From NCBI GenBank assembly GCA_017983695.1, contig JAGOAX010000001.1, forward strand, positions 248,001-312,000: DNA of 64,000 nucleotides. The letters run 5' to 3'. The notes under the pieces are model-generated. The model worked only from the letters and a program-made list of their open reading frames with translations. It searched no databases and was not told where the DNA came from. Below, piece after piece: positions 56,202 through 63,475 of the stretch (position 1 is the stretch's first letter; every line of letters begins with the position of its first letter). The stretch is from Ferruginibacter sp. (GTDB lineage Bacteria > Bacteroidota > Bacteroidia > Chitinophagales > Chitinophagaceae). Made by a program: the position numbers and the translations under genes.

Positions 56202-56891
56202 TTAGTTTTGAACAGATTTAGTGTCGATTGCAATACCCGGGCTCATGGAACTAGCCATGCTTACGCCTCTTAAGTAAGTACCTTTTGATGAAGATGGTTT
56301 TAATTTAATGATAGCATTAATTAATTCCTGGCTGTTTTCAGCAATTTTTTCAGGTGCAAAACTTACACGGCCAATAGATGCATGGATGATACCCACTTTG
56401 TCTACCTTAAATGCAATTTTACCGCCTTTTAAATCATTGATAGCGCCGGTTACATCATTGGTAACAGTACCTGTTTTAGGGTTTGGCATTAAGTTACGTG
56501 GGCCTAATACTTTACCCAGTTTACCAATTTTAGGCATTACTGATGGTGTTGCCACAATAACGTCAATATCTGTCCAGCCACCTTCAATTTTGGTAATGAA
56601 TTCTTCTAATCCAACAAAATCAGCACCTGCAGCAGTTGCTTCAGCTACTTTATCGGGAGTACATAAAACCAACACTTTTTTGGTTTTTCCTGTACCGTGA
56701 GGTAATGAAACTGTACCACGTATAGCCTGATCAGCTTTCTTAGGATCTACCCCTAATTTAATATGCAGGTCAACAGAACTATCGAATTTGGTGGTGTTTA
56801 CTTCTTTAACTAAAGTTGATGCTTCCTTAAGGGAATAAGCTTTATTAGTATCAACCTTAGTATTTGCTACTTTTCTTTTTTTCGTAATCAT
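56202..56891 (-). CDS. rplA: 50S ribosomal protein L1
   Basis: A 229-residue uL1 with [28 protein letters not shown]-type [16 protein letters not shown], and [15 protein letters not shown]. It forms the L1 stalk that moves E-site tRNA and in many bacteria represses its own operon by binding the L11 leader or L1 mRNA. Confidence 0.97.
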   Translation of the reverse strand: MITKKRKVANTKVDTNKAYSLKEASTLVKEVNTTKFDSSVDLHIKLGVDPKKADQAIRGTVSLPHGTGKTKKVLVLCTPDKVAEATAAGADFVGLEEFITKIEGGWTDIDVIVATPSVMPKIGKLGKVLGPRNLMPNPKTGTVTNDVTGAINDLKGGKIAFKVDKVGIIHASIGRVSFAPEKIAENSQELINAIIKLKPSSSKGTYLRGVSMASSMSPGIAIDTKSVQN

Positions 56892-56916
56892 TTCTTACAA
56901 ATTTTTCGGTTAATAA

Positions 56917-57360
56917 TTAATTTTCCCAAGGGGCTTTTCCATCAACAGTTAAACCCATACTGCGTGCAGTACCGGCAACCATGCTCATGGCGCTGTTTAA
57001 AGTAAAGGCGTTTAGATCGGCCATTTTATCTTTGGCAATCTCTTCTACCTGAGCCCAGGTAACTTTACCTACTTTAACACGGTTAGGTTCTTTACTACCG
57101 CTTTGTAATTTAGCAGCTTCTAATAACTGAACCGGTGCTGGTGGAGTTTTAATGATAAAGTCAAAAGACTTATCGGCATAAACTGTGATTAATACCGGGA
57201 GTACTTTCCCTGGTTTGTCCTGTGTACGTGCATTGAATTGCTTACAGAACTCCATGATGTTGACACCTTTAGAACCCAGTGCAGGTCCAATTGGCGGTGC
57301 CGGATTGGCTTGTCCTCCTTTACATTGGAGCTTAACATAGCCGGTAATTTCTTTTGCCAT
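56917..57360 (-). CDS. rplK: 50S ribosomal protein L11
   Basis: A 147-residue uL11. Starts [21 protein letters not shown], then [21 protein letters not shown] and the rRNA-binding C-terminal half ([19 protein letters not shown]). It is the first gene of rplKAJL and has its own promoter and a leader hairpin, after an inserted DUF4920 gene. Confidence 0.97.
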   Translation of the reverse strand: MAKEITGYVKLQCKGGQANPAPPIGPALGSKGVNIMEFCKQFNARTQDKPGKVLPVLITVYADKSFDFIIKTPPAPVQLLEAAKLQSGSKEPNRVKVGKVTWAQVEEIAKDKMADLNAFTLNSAMSMVAGTARSMGLTVDGKAPWEN

Positions 57361-57383
57361 TGTTTAATTTTTTTGGTGATAGC

Positions 57384-57403
57384 GTGTCGCCATTTAGCGA
57401 CAC
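57384..57403 (-). promoter_or_regulatory. rplK leader hairpin
   Basis: GTGTCGC / GCGACAC around TAAATG, in the 84-base leader of rplK. It may be the L1 feedback site; this is inference from the general position in other bacteria. Confidence 0.4.
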
Positions 57404-57444
57404 TCCCAATACAATAAATTCCAATAAAGAACTATTTGGGGCGG

Positions 57445-57452
57445 CAAAGGTA
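57445..57452 (-). promoter_or_regulatory. TAnnTTTG (-7) box of rplK
   Basis: TACCTTTG on the minus strand, placed between the DUF4920 terminator and rplK. Confidence 0.6.
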
Positions 57453-57484
57453 AGGAAATGATGCCGGAAATATTACATTTTAAT

Positions 57485-57507
57485 AAAAAAATCCCGGAAA
57501 CCGGGAT
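57485..57507 (-). terminator. intrinsic terminator after the DUF4920 gene
   Basis: ATCCCGG, three-base loop, CCGGGAT, then six or more T on the minus strand. Confidence 0.9.
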
Positions 57508-57538
57508 ATAAATATCTATGTGCTATGGGCTGAGGGAA

Positions 57539-58006
57539 TCACAATACCAAAATTCCCTTTGCCTGTAAAACAATCTCTTTTTTAGGCTCTTTAATAGCAT
57601 CAATTTCCTCCTTGCTTTTGCCTGCATCTTCGGCATAATGCTTTAGCGTTTCCACAGATGTTTCTTTAAACGTTGCAGTGCCATCTGCTACAATGGTTTT
57701 TCCATTCATTGATAAAGGCACCGTAAAAGCATGATCCTTCATTTTTATCAGCATCGGCCCGCTGGCTGTTTCCATACGTATCCAGCAACCTTCGGATTTA
57801 CACACTTCAACTACTTTACCTTTTACTTTTATGTCGGCACTTTCTTTACCGGCAAGTACTGATGGTAATTCATTTGCAGTAACTGCCCCTGCTGCTGTAA
57901 TTTTAGCACCAAAGGTCATTCCTTTTTTAGCTGCGCCTTTGGGTGGCTGAGCCATTATTGTAGCTACTGTAAATAGAACTCCGGCCAATAACATTATCTT
58001 TTTCAT
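57539..58006 (-). CDS. DUF4920 domain-containing protein
   Basis: A 155-residue exported protein: signal peptide about 1-20 (ends IMAQ), then a compact domain with VEVCKSEGCWIRME, a typical DUF4920 segment with two Cys, and a C-terminal acidic/basic part ending IVLQAKGILVL. The function of the family is unknown; the two Cys and the beta-barrel-like pattern suggest binding of a metal or small ligand. It sits between nusG and rplK on the same strand, bracketed by two terminators. The start at 58006 gives the signal peptide. Confidence 0.8.
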   Translation of the reverse strand: MKKIMLLAGVLFTVATIMAQPPKGAAKKGMTFGAKITAAGAVTANELPSVLAGKESADIKVKGKVVEVCKSEGCWIRMETASGPMLIKMKDHAFTVPLSMNGKTIVADGTATFKETSVETLKHYAEDAGKSKEEIDAIKEPKKEIVLQAKGILVL

Positions 58007-58022
58007 ATGCTTTGTTTTAATA

Positions 58023-58049
58023 TTAAAAAAAGCCACTTTAAAGTGGCTT
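58023..58049 (-). terminator. intrinsic terminator after nusG
   Basis: A perfect 20-bp palindrome (arms AAGCCACTTT) followed by seven T on the minus strand, 8 bases after the nusG stop. The DUF4920 ATG is 17 bases past the T run. Confidence 0.9.
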
Positions 58050-58056
58050 AGTAAAT

Positions 58057-58668
58057 TTAGGCAATTTTTTCTACCTGCATATAGCTTAGTTCCACCGGAG
58101 TGGCACGGCCAAATATCTTAACCTGAACTTTCAATTTCTTCTTTTCGTCATTTACTTCTTCAATCACACCATTAAAATCGTTAAACGGTCCGTCGATGAT
58201 CTTCACAGTTTCTCCAATAATAAATGGTTCACTCATGGTAACTCCGCCAACATCACTCATTTCATCAACCTTACCCAGCATTTTATTTACTTCTGCTTTA
58301 CGCAAACAAATAATATTTCCCTTAGAGCCTTTTCCATCAGTTAAAAAATGCATTACATTACTCACATTGCTCATGCTCTGAATCATATCATCATGTAATT
58401 TGCCATCGGCTACTTCAATCATAATATAACCCGGATAAAAGTTCCTTTCCCTCATCACTTTTTTACCATTGGCTACTTTGTACACCTTTTCTACAGGTAA
58501 AAAAACCTGTTTTACAATATTGCTCCAGCCGTTGCGTACAATATCCTTATCAAGGTATTCCTTTACTTTACGCTCTTTGCCACTTACCACACGAAGCACA
58601 TACCATTTACTTTCTTTTTCAGGCTTCTCTACTTTTTCCACAACCGGAATTGGTGTTGTCTCTTCCAT
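58057..58668 (-). CDS. nusG: transcription antitermination factor NusG
   Basis: A 203-residue NusG. An acidic N-terminal tail (1-20) precedes the NGN domain (KWYVLRVVSGKERKVKEYL, FYPGYIMIEV), and the KOW domain is at about 145-200 (GETVKIIDGPFNDFNGVIEEV). It binds RNA polymerase beta' and raises elongation or couples it to translation. Starts two bases after secE. Confidence 0.96.
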   Translation of the reverse strand: MEETTPIPVVEKVEKPEKESKWYVLRVVSGKERKVKEYLDKDIVRNGWSNIVKQVFLPVEKVYKVANGKKVMRERNFYPGYIMIEVADGKLHDDMIQSMSNVSNVMHFLTDGKGSKGNIICLRKAEVNKMLGKVDEMSDVGGVTMSEPFIIGETVKIIDGPFNDFNGVIEEVNDEKKKLKVQVKIFGRATPVELSYMQVEKIA

Positions 58669-58670
58669 TA

Positions 58671-58871
58671 TTATGATTGCTTAAATAAAGAGTAAATAAA
58701 TTTTAATGTATTACTTGCTGCCAAATCCATAATTCCCACCATAGCAGTTATCACTAATGTAGCACCTAATACAATCATTGTGGATTGTTGTAACTGATCC
58801 CAAGTAGGCCAGGTTACCTTTTGCACCAATTCCGTGTAGGAATCCTTGATGTATGCTGTTAATTTATTCAT
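58671..58871 (-). CDS. secE: protein translocase subunit SecE
   Basis: A 66-residue SecE with the amphipathic segment AYIKDSYTELVQKVTWPTWDQLQQS and one membrane helix (about 31-58). Length is normal for the short bacterial form. It follows tRNA-Trp and precedes nusG. Confidence 0.94.
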   Translation of the reverse strand: MNKLTAYIKDSYTELVQKVTWPTWDQLQQSTMIVLGATLVITAMVGIMDLAASNTLKFIYSLFKQS

Positions 58872-58927
58872 GTTAATTTCTTAATTGGTTAATCTGCTAA
58901 TCTGTTCGTACTAATTAATGTTCTTAG

Positions 58928-58998
58928 CACGGGCACTAGGATTCGAACCCAGATCAAAGGTTTTGGAGACCCGTATGCTACCGTTGCACCATGCCCGT
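58928..58998 (-). tRNA. tRNA-Trp (CCA)
   Basis: A 71-base cloverleaf: acceptor ACGGGCA / TGCCCGT, anticodon loop CTCCAAA with CCA, T-arm TGGGTTCGAATCCTA. CCA end not encoded. It lies between tuf and secE, the usual place in many bacteria. Confidence 0.94.
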
Positions 58999-59005
58999 AT
59001 AAAAG

Positions 59006-59041
59006 CTAAAAGCTATTTCGTATTACCGAAACAGCTTTTAG
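59006..59041 (-). terminator. hairpin between tuf and tRNA-Trp
   Basis: A 15-bp stem (CTAAAAGCTGTTTCG and complement with one G-U pair, six-base loop), then CTTTTAT; tRNA-Trp begins 7 bases after the stem. Either a weak terminator or a processing site. Confidence 0.6.
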
Positions 59042-59099
59042 AATATGTTGCAAATATATAAATTATTTGCTTTAAAGCTAAAAGCTTTTGGCTTTTGGC

Positions 59100-60287
59100 T
59101 TATTTAATGATCTCTGTAACCTGACCAGCACCTACAGTACGGCCTCCTTCACGAATCGCAAATTTCAAACCTTTTTCCATTGCAATTGGCTGAATCAAAG
59201 TAACCTGTAAGTTAGTGTTATCGCCAGGCATAACCATTTCAGTACCTGCATTCAAAGTAACTTCTCCAGTTACGTCTGTAGTACGGAAATAGAACTGAGG
59301 ACGATATTTGTTGAAGAATGGAGTATGACGTCCGCCCTCTTCTTTGCTTAATACGTAAACCTCACCTTTAAAGTCGGTATGCGGAGTGATAGAACCTGGT
59401 TTGCAAAGCACCATACCACGACGGATCTGAGTTTTCTCAATACCACGTAATAAAAGACCTGCGTTATCACCAGCTTCGCCTTCGTCCAATAATTTTTTAA
59501 ACATTTCTACACCAGTACAAGTTGTAGTTAATGGTTTTTCCATCAAACCTACTACTTCAATACCTTCACCAACTTTGATACGACCTCTTTCGATACGACC
59601 AGTAGCAACAGTACCACGGCCAGTGATAGAGAATACATCCTCAACACTCATCAGGAATGGCAAATCAACTAAACGTGGAGGTAAAGGAATGTAGCTATCA
59701 ACTGCATCCATCAATTCATCAATTTTAGCAACCCATTTTTCTTCGCCAGCTAAAGCACCGGTTGCAGAACCTTGAATGATTGGCGTATTATCACCATCGA
59801 AACCGTAAGAAGTTAACAACTCACGAATTTCCATTTCTACTAATTCTAATAATTCAGGATCATCTACCAAATCAACTTTGTTCATAAAAACAACGATTTG
59901 AGGTACACCTACCTGGCGAGCCAACAAGATGTGCTCTTTAGTTTGTGGCATTGGACCATCAGTAGCCGCAACTACAAGGATTGCACCGTCCATCTGAGCA
60001 GCACCAGTGATCATGTTCTTCACATAATCGGCGTGACCCGGACAATCTACGTGAGCGTAGTGACGGGTAGCAGTTGCATACTCAACGTGAGCTGTATTGA
60101 TCGTAATACCCCTTTCTTTTTCTTCAGGAGCACCATCGATATCGTCATAATTCTTTTTCTCCGCTAAACCTTTTTTTGACAAAACATCGGTTATAGCGGC
60201 TGTAAGTGTTGTTTTACCATGATCCACGTGACCAATAGTACCAACGTTTAAATGGGGTTTATCCCTTTTGAATGTCTCTTTTGCCAT
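59100..60287 (-). CDS. tuf: elongation factor Tu
   Basis: A 395-residue GTPase that brings aminoacyl-tRNA to the ribosome. G1 [10 protein letters not shown] at 18-27, G3 DCPGH, G4 NKVD, domains 2 and 3 in order to the end ...[12 protein letters not shown]-type VGAGQVTEI. Length is normal. It lies in the cluster tRNA-Thr-Tyr-Gly-Thr-tuf, the same order as around tufB in E. coli. Confidence 0.98.
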   Translation of the reverse strand: MAKETFKRDKPHLNVGTIGHVDHGKTTLTAAITDVLSKKGLAEKKNYDDIDGAPEEKERGITINTAHVEYATATRHYAHVDCPGHADYVKNMITGAAQMDGAILVVAATDGPMPQTKEHILLARQVGVPQIVVFMNKVDLVDDPELLELVEMEIRELLTSYGFDGDNTPIIQGSATGALAGEEKWVAKIDELMDAVDSYIPLPPRLVDLPFLMSVEDVFSITGRGTVATGRIERGRIKVGEGIEVVGLMEKPLTTTCTGVEMFKKLLDEGEAGDNAGLLLRGIEKTQIRRGMVLCKPGSITPHTDFKGEVYVLSKEEGGRHTPFFNKYRPQFYFRTTDVTGEVTLNAGTEMVMPGDNTNLQVTLIQPIAMEKGLKFAIREGGRTVGAGQVTEIIK

Positions 60288-60372
60288 TGTTATTTTTTTA
60301 AGTAATTGTTTTGAAATTGATTTTCATTTTAAGTCTGTAAATCATGGACTTTTTTAATTTAAATATTTTATG

Positions 60373-60444
60373 AGCCATAGGTGAGAATCGAACTCACGAC
60401 CCCTTCCCTACCAAGGAAGTGCTCTACCCCTGAGCTACCACGGC
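60373..60444 (-). tRNA. tRNA-Thr (GGT)
   Basis: A 72-base cloverleaf: acceptor GCCGTGG / CTATGGC (two G-U pairs), anticodon loop with GGT, T-arm GAGTTCGATTCTC. CCA not encoded. Confidence 0.93.
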
Positions 60445-60477
60445 TGATAAGCACCCCTCGTTTAAGGCACAATACTG

Positions 60478-60550
60478 AGCGGAAGACCGGGCTCGAACCG
60501 GCCACCTGAAGCTTGGAAGGCTACCGCTCTACCAAATGAGCTACTTCCGC
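60478..60550 (-). tRNA. tRNA-Gly (TCC)
   Basis: A 73-base cloverleaf: acceptor GCGGAAG / CTTCCGC, anticodon TCC, T-arm CCGGTTCGAGCCCGG. CCA not encoded. Confidence 0.94.
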
Positions 60551-60555
60551 TAATA

Positions 60556-60655
60556 CAATTTGCAAATGTGCAATTAAGCAAATATGCAAATAAAGAAAAG
60601 AACTAGTATTCAAATTTTGCATATTGGCACATTTGCCTGTTTGCATATTGAATTG
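60556..60655. repeat. GCAAAT-word inverted repeat between tRNA-Gly and tRNA-Tyr
   Basis: A 100-base A/T-rich spacer built from GCAAATGTGCAA, GCAAATATGCAAAT and their complements (TTTGCATATTG, GGCACATTTGCC), so it can fold back on itself. Confidence 0.5.
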
Positions 60656-60738
<83 letters not shown>

Positions 60739-60749
60739 TTGCAGTTTAC

Positions 60750-60817
60750 TAGTTTATTGGTTGCCTGGTTAATTAGGATTACACCTAACTTACTCAACTA
60801 TTTTAACCAATAAACTA
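60750..60817. repeat. inverted repeat TAGTTTATTGGTT between tRNA-Tyr and tRNA-Thr
   Basis: TAGTTTATTGGTT (60750-60762) and its exact complement at 60805-60817. The 18-base word TTAACCAATAAACTAATT at 60803 also occurs at 6152, in the ATPase-permease spacer. Confidence 0.6.
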
Positions 60818-60830
60818 ATTAACTACCCTG

Positions 60831-60903
60831 AGCCGAAGACTGGAGTCGAACCAGCGACCTGCTGATTACAAATCAGCTGCTCTACCAACTGAGCTACTTC
60901 GGC
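60831..60903 (-). tRNA. tRNA-Thr (TGT)
   Basis: A 73-base cloverleaf: acceptor GCCGAAG / CTTCGGC, anticodon loop TTTGTAA with TGT, T-arm TGGTTCGACTCCA. First gene of the tRNA-tuf unit. CCA not encoded. Confidence 0.93.
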
Positions 60904-60967
60904 ATTTTCAAAAGAACTTTCCCTGAAATTTGGCCAATACAAAACCAGCCCTATTTTTTTCGGAAGG

Positions 60968-60975
60968 CAAAGGTA
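60968..60975 (-). promoter_or_regulatory. TAnnTTTG (-7) box of the tRNA-tuf unit
   Basis: TACCTTTG on the minus strand with a TTG 17 bases upstream, 65 bases before tRNA-Thr. Confidence 0.6.
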
Positions 60976-61050
60976 AGAGAAAATGATTAATACAAAAAGT
61001 TTGAAAAAGAATTTTTTACAACTGTTTTTTAAAATGTGTATAACCTTAAA

Positions 61051-61077
61051 ATAAAAAATCCCGCCGATTGGCGGGAT
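61051..61077 (-). terminator. intrinsic terminator after hpf
   Basis: ATCCCGCC, four-base loop, GGCGGGAT, then a T run on the minus strand. Confidence 0.9.
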
Positions 61078-61086
61078 GCTGTAATA

Positions 61087-61386
61087 TTATGCTGCTTGTT
61101 TATCTTTTTTTCGTTTTATTTGGGTTATTACCGAATCCAGTGCGGTATCGAAACTTTCTTCAAATGATTTAGATGATTGTTTTACAAAAAATTCGTAGCG
61201 AGGGATGTGAACTTTTATTTCGGCAATTTTGTCTTTAATATTGTGTACTACATTGTCTAATTTCAAATACACATCAACCTTGGTAATCCTGTCGTGAAAC
61301 TGTGATAATTTAGAAACCTTTTTTTCAATATACTCTACCAATTTTGAATCTGCGTCAAAATGCACAGTTTGAATGTTTACGTTCAT
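61087..61386 (-). CDS. hpf: ribosome hibernation-promoting factor (HPF/RaiA)
   Basis: A 99-residue short-form HPF (MNVNIQTVHFDADSKLVEYI, DRITKVDVYLKLDN, QSSKSFEESFDTALDSVITQIKRKKDK). It binds the 30S decoding site in stationary phase and silences ribosomes. It lacks the C-terminal dimer domain of long HPF, so it would need a partner such as RMF to make 100S, or acts like RaiA. Lies after xerC, before the tRNA-tuf unit. Confidence 0.9.
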   Translation of the reverse strand: MNVNIQTVHFDADSKLVEYIEKKVSKLSQFHDRITKVDVYLKLDNVVHNIKDKIAEIKVHIPRYEFFVKQSSKSFEESFDTALDSVITQIKRKKDKQAA

Positions 61387-61596
61387 ACTTCTGTTTTTAA
61401 TCTGTGAAAAATAATGTGAAAGAACTAAAGTAGTAATTAATGCATAGGCTCATTTTGGGTGGGTGAAGCAATGGTTTTATTTATAAAATGAAGTTAATCT
61501 AACAAACGTAGTTTTCAAAATAAAATTTTATAAGTGGCCGTATTATATTTTATAGCTGCCAAACAAAAGTTAAAACAATAAAAACTGCAAAAAAGA

Positions 61597-62499
61597 TCAG
61601 GCCTTGGGATGGGCTTTTTTATGAATATCCTTAAGTTTTTCTATGGAATTGTGGGTATATATCTGGGTGGCAGCAAGGCTACTGTGACCCAATAATTCTT
61701 TTACTGCATTTAAATCGGCTCCATTATTCATTAAATGAGTTGCAAAGGTATGGCGCAATACGTGAGGACTCTTTTTACTGATGGTGGTAATCTTACTCAG
61801 GTATTTATTTACGGCAGTATACACATACCTGGGATAGAGCTTTTTACCTTTTGAATTTACTAATAAAACATCTCCATCATATTCTTCAAATAGCTTTCTT
61901 TTATCAGTCATGTAAACTTTAAGCAAATCCAGCAGCTCCAGGCTAATGGGAATTATCCTTTCTTTATTACCCTTTCCCAATACTTTTATTGATCTTTTAT
62001 ACCCGTCAACCTGGTTTTCTTTTAACCCAACCAGCTCGGCTTGTCTTATTCCGGTATTATAAAATAATTGCAATAAAACCCTGTCGGTTCTTCCCTGCCA
62101 GTCATCAGGAAATTCCACATAGCTAAACAATGTGTTTATATCAGTTTTGTCTACAAATTGCGGTAAGCGCTTACTGATTTTGGGTGAAATAATCGTCCCC
62201 ATTGGGCTTAAAGCAATTACCTGTTCTTTAAGCTGGTATTTAAAAAAAGATTTTAAAGTAGATATTTTCCGGGTAATGGATTTTGCCTCCATCCCCTGCT
62301 CTTTTAAACTGGCCAGCCAGCTACGTACAAATGTGGCTTTTATATCAGGCAGGGGCGTTTCTCCAAAGGTTAATTGTATAAAATCAAAAAAAGAAACCAG
62401 GTCGTTTTGGTAAGAAATAATAGTATGTTGGGAGTACCTTTTTTGAAATTTAAGGTAGTCGAGGAAATGCTGCAGTGCTTTTTGATAGGTTATGGGCAT
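61597..62499 (-). CDS. xerC: tyrosine recombinase XerC
   Basis: A 300-residue tyrosine recombinase. SAM-like core-binding domain about 1-90, catalytic domain about 105-300 with Arg152 (GIRQAEL), Lys176 (GKGNKER), His246/Arg249 (HVLRHTFATH), His272 (LGHSSL) and Tyr281 (QIYTH). This is the Xer dimer-resolution type rather than a phage integrase, judged by position and length. The ATG directly follows the T run of the rpsU terminator. Confidence 0.92.
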   Translation of the reverse strand: MPITYQKALQHFLDYLKFQKRYSQHTIISYQNDLVSFFDFIQLTFGETPLPDIKATFVRSWLASLKEQGMEAKSITRKISTLKSFFKYQLKEQVIALSPMGTIISPKISKRLPQFVDKTDINTLFSYVEFPDDWQGRTDRVLLQLFYNTGIRQAELVGLKENQVDGYKRSIKVLGKGNKERIIPISLELLDLLKVYMTDKRKLFEEYDGDVLLVNSKGKKLYPRYVYTAVNKYLSKITTISKKSPHVLRHTFATHLMNNGADLNAVKELLGHSSLAATQIYTHNSIEKLKDIHKKAHPKA

Positions 62500-62540
62500 A
62501 AAAAAACTGATACCCGAAGTTACGCTAACCGGGTATCAGT
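62500..62540 (-). terminator. rpsU terminator with U-tract running into the xerC start codon
   Basis: ACTGATACCCG and CGGGTATCAGT stem, then T run (62506-62500), then ATG at 62499. A TATATTG box (62542-62548) sits just upstream of the stem. Confidence 0.85.
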
Positions 62541-62567
62541 TCAATATAGAGTTTCTTGCTTTCTTAA

Positions 62568-62762
62568 TTAATCGAATTTGCCAGCAGTCAACTGATCTTT
62601 ATAGATCGCTTTTAACACTTCCTTTCTGCGTCTTACAGATGGTTTAGTGAAAGCCTGCCTATCTCTTAATTGCAACAATATCTTACTTTTCTCAAATTTC
62701 TTTTTATACTTTTTGAGTGCTTTGTCGATGTTTTCGCAATCTTTTGAATCAATAATTAACAT
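62568..62762 (-). CDS. rpsU: 30S ribosomal protein S21
   Basis: A 64-residue bS21 (MLIIDSKDCENIDKALKKYKKKF, RRRKEVLKAIYKDQLTAGKFD-type end). Very basic and helical. In Bacteroidota it helps sequester the 3' end of 16S rRNA, so most mRNAs do not use Shine-Dalgarno pairing. Unlike the other genes here, rpsU has a full AAAGGAGGT upstream, which fits autocontrol by ribosomes that lack bS21. Confidence 0.94.
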   Translation of the reverse strand: MLIIDSKDCENIDKALKKYKKKFEKSKILLQLRDRQAFTKPSVRRRKEVLKAIYKDQLTAGKFD

Positions 62763-62771
62763 ATAATATAT

Positions 62772-62780
62772 ACCTCCTTT
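62772..62780 (-). promoter_or_regulatory. strong Shine-Dalgarno of rpsU
   Basis: AAAGGAGGT on the minus strand, nine bases before the ATG at 62762. It is the only strong Shine-Dalgarno I noticed before a start codon in the window. Confidence 0.85.
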
Positions 62781-62817
62781 AGGTGATTTAAATATCCCGC
62801 TTTTACAAGTTGGGGCG

Positions 62818-62825
62818 CAAAGATA
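62818..62825 (-). promoter_or_regulatory. TAnnTTTG (-7) box of rpsU
   Basis: TATCTTTG on the minus strand, about 55 bases before the rpsU ATG. Confidence 0.6.
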
Positions 62826-62878
62826 GCAGAAATATTTAAAAAAGAGAAAATCTTAGAACAAATTCCGAAATTTGAGGA

Positions 62879-63475
62879 ATGTTTACAGGAATTATAGAAA
62901 ATACCGGGATAGTAAATAAAATAGTAACCAACGGCACTAACAAAACCTTTTGGATTACCTCCCCGCTTTCGACAGCACTAAAAATTGACCAGAGTCTTAG
63001 CCATAACGGGGTTTGCCTTACTGTGGAAGAAATAAAAGAAAGTATGCACCGTGTTACAGCAATAGCAGAAACGCTTGCAAAAACTAATCTTGGGCAGTGG
63101 GAACCCGGCACTGTTATAAACCTGGAAAGATGTATGCAAATGAATGGCAGGCTTGACGGGCATATTGTACAGGGACATGTAGATGCTGTTGCCGAATGCA
63201 CATCGGTAATTGAAAAAGATGGAAGCTGGGAATACAGTTTCAAATTTTCTGAAACTTTTGCAGGCCTTGTAATTGAAAAAGGGTCTATTACTTTAAATGG
63301 CACAAGCCTTACTTTATTTAATGTGGGTAAAGATAGTTTTACTGTTGCTATCATTCCATATACCTACCATCACACCAATATCAATACTATTACTAAGGGT
63401 AGCCTTGTAAATATCGAGTTTGATATTTTAGGCAAATATGTGCAACGTATGCTGCAACAGAAAACTTCTATCTGA
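62879..63475 (+). CDS. ribE: riboflavin synthase subunit alpha
   Basis: A 198-residue enzyme that makes riboflavin from two 6,7-dimethyl-8-ribityllumazine molecules. Two homologous lumazine-binding barrels: MFTGIIENTGIV with SHNGVCLTVEE in the first, GHIVQGHVDAVAE and GSITLNGTSLTL in the second. No FMN riboswitch is visible upstream, and no other rib gene is in the window. Its stop overlaps the convergent downstream gene by 8 bases. Confidence 0.95.
   Translation: MFTGIIENTGIVNKIVTNGTNKTFWITSPLSTALKIDQSLSHNGVCLTVEEIKESMHRVTAIAETLAKTNLGQWEPGTVINLERCMQMNGRLDGHIVQGHVDAVAECTSVIEKDGSWEYSFKFSETFAGLVIEKGSITLNGTSLTLFNVGKDSFTVAIIPYTYHHTNINTITKGSLVNIEFDILGKYVQRMLQQKTSI

Noticed and set aside
62763-62878. 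FMN riboswitch before ribE
   Set aside because: No conserved FMN-aptamer pattern; the 116-base spacer is taken up by the rpsU promoter, Shine-Dalgarno and leader on the other strand.
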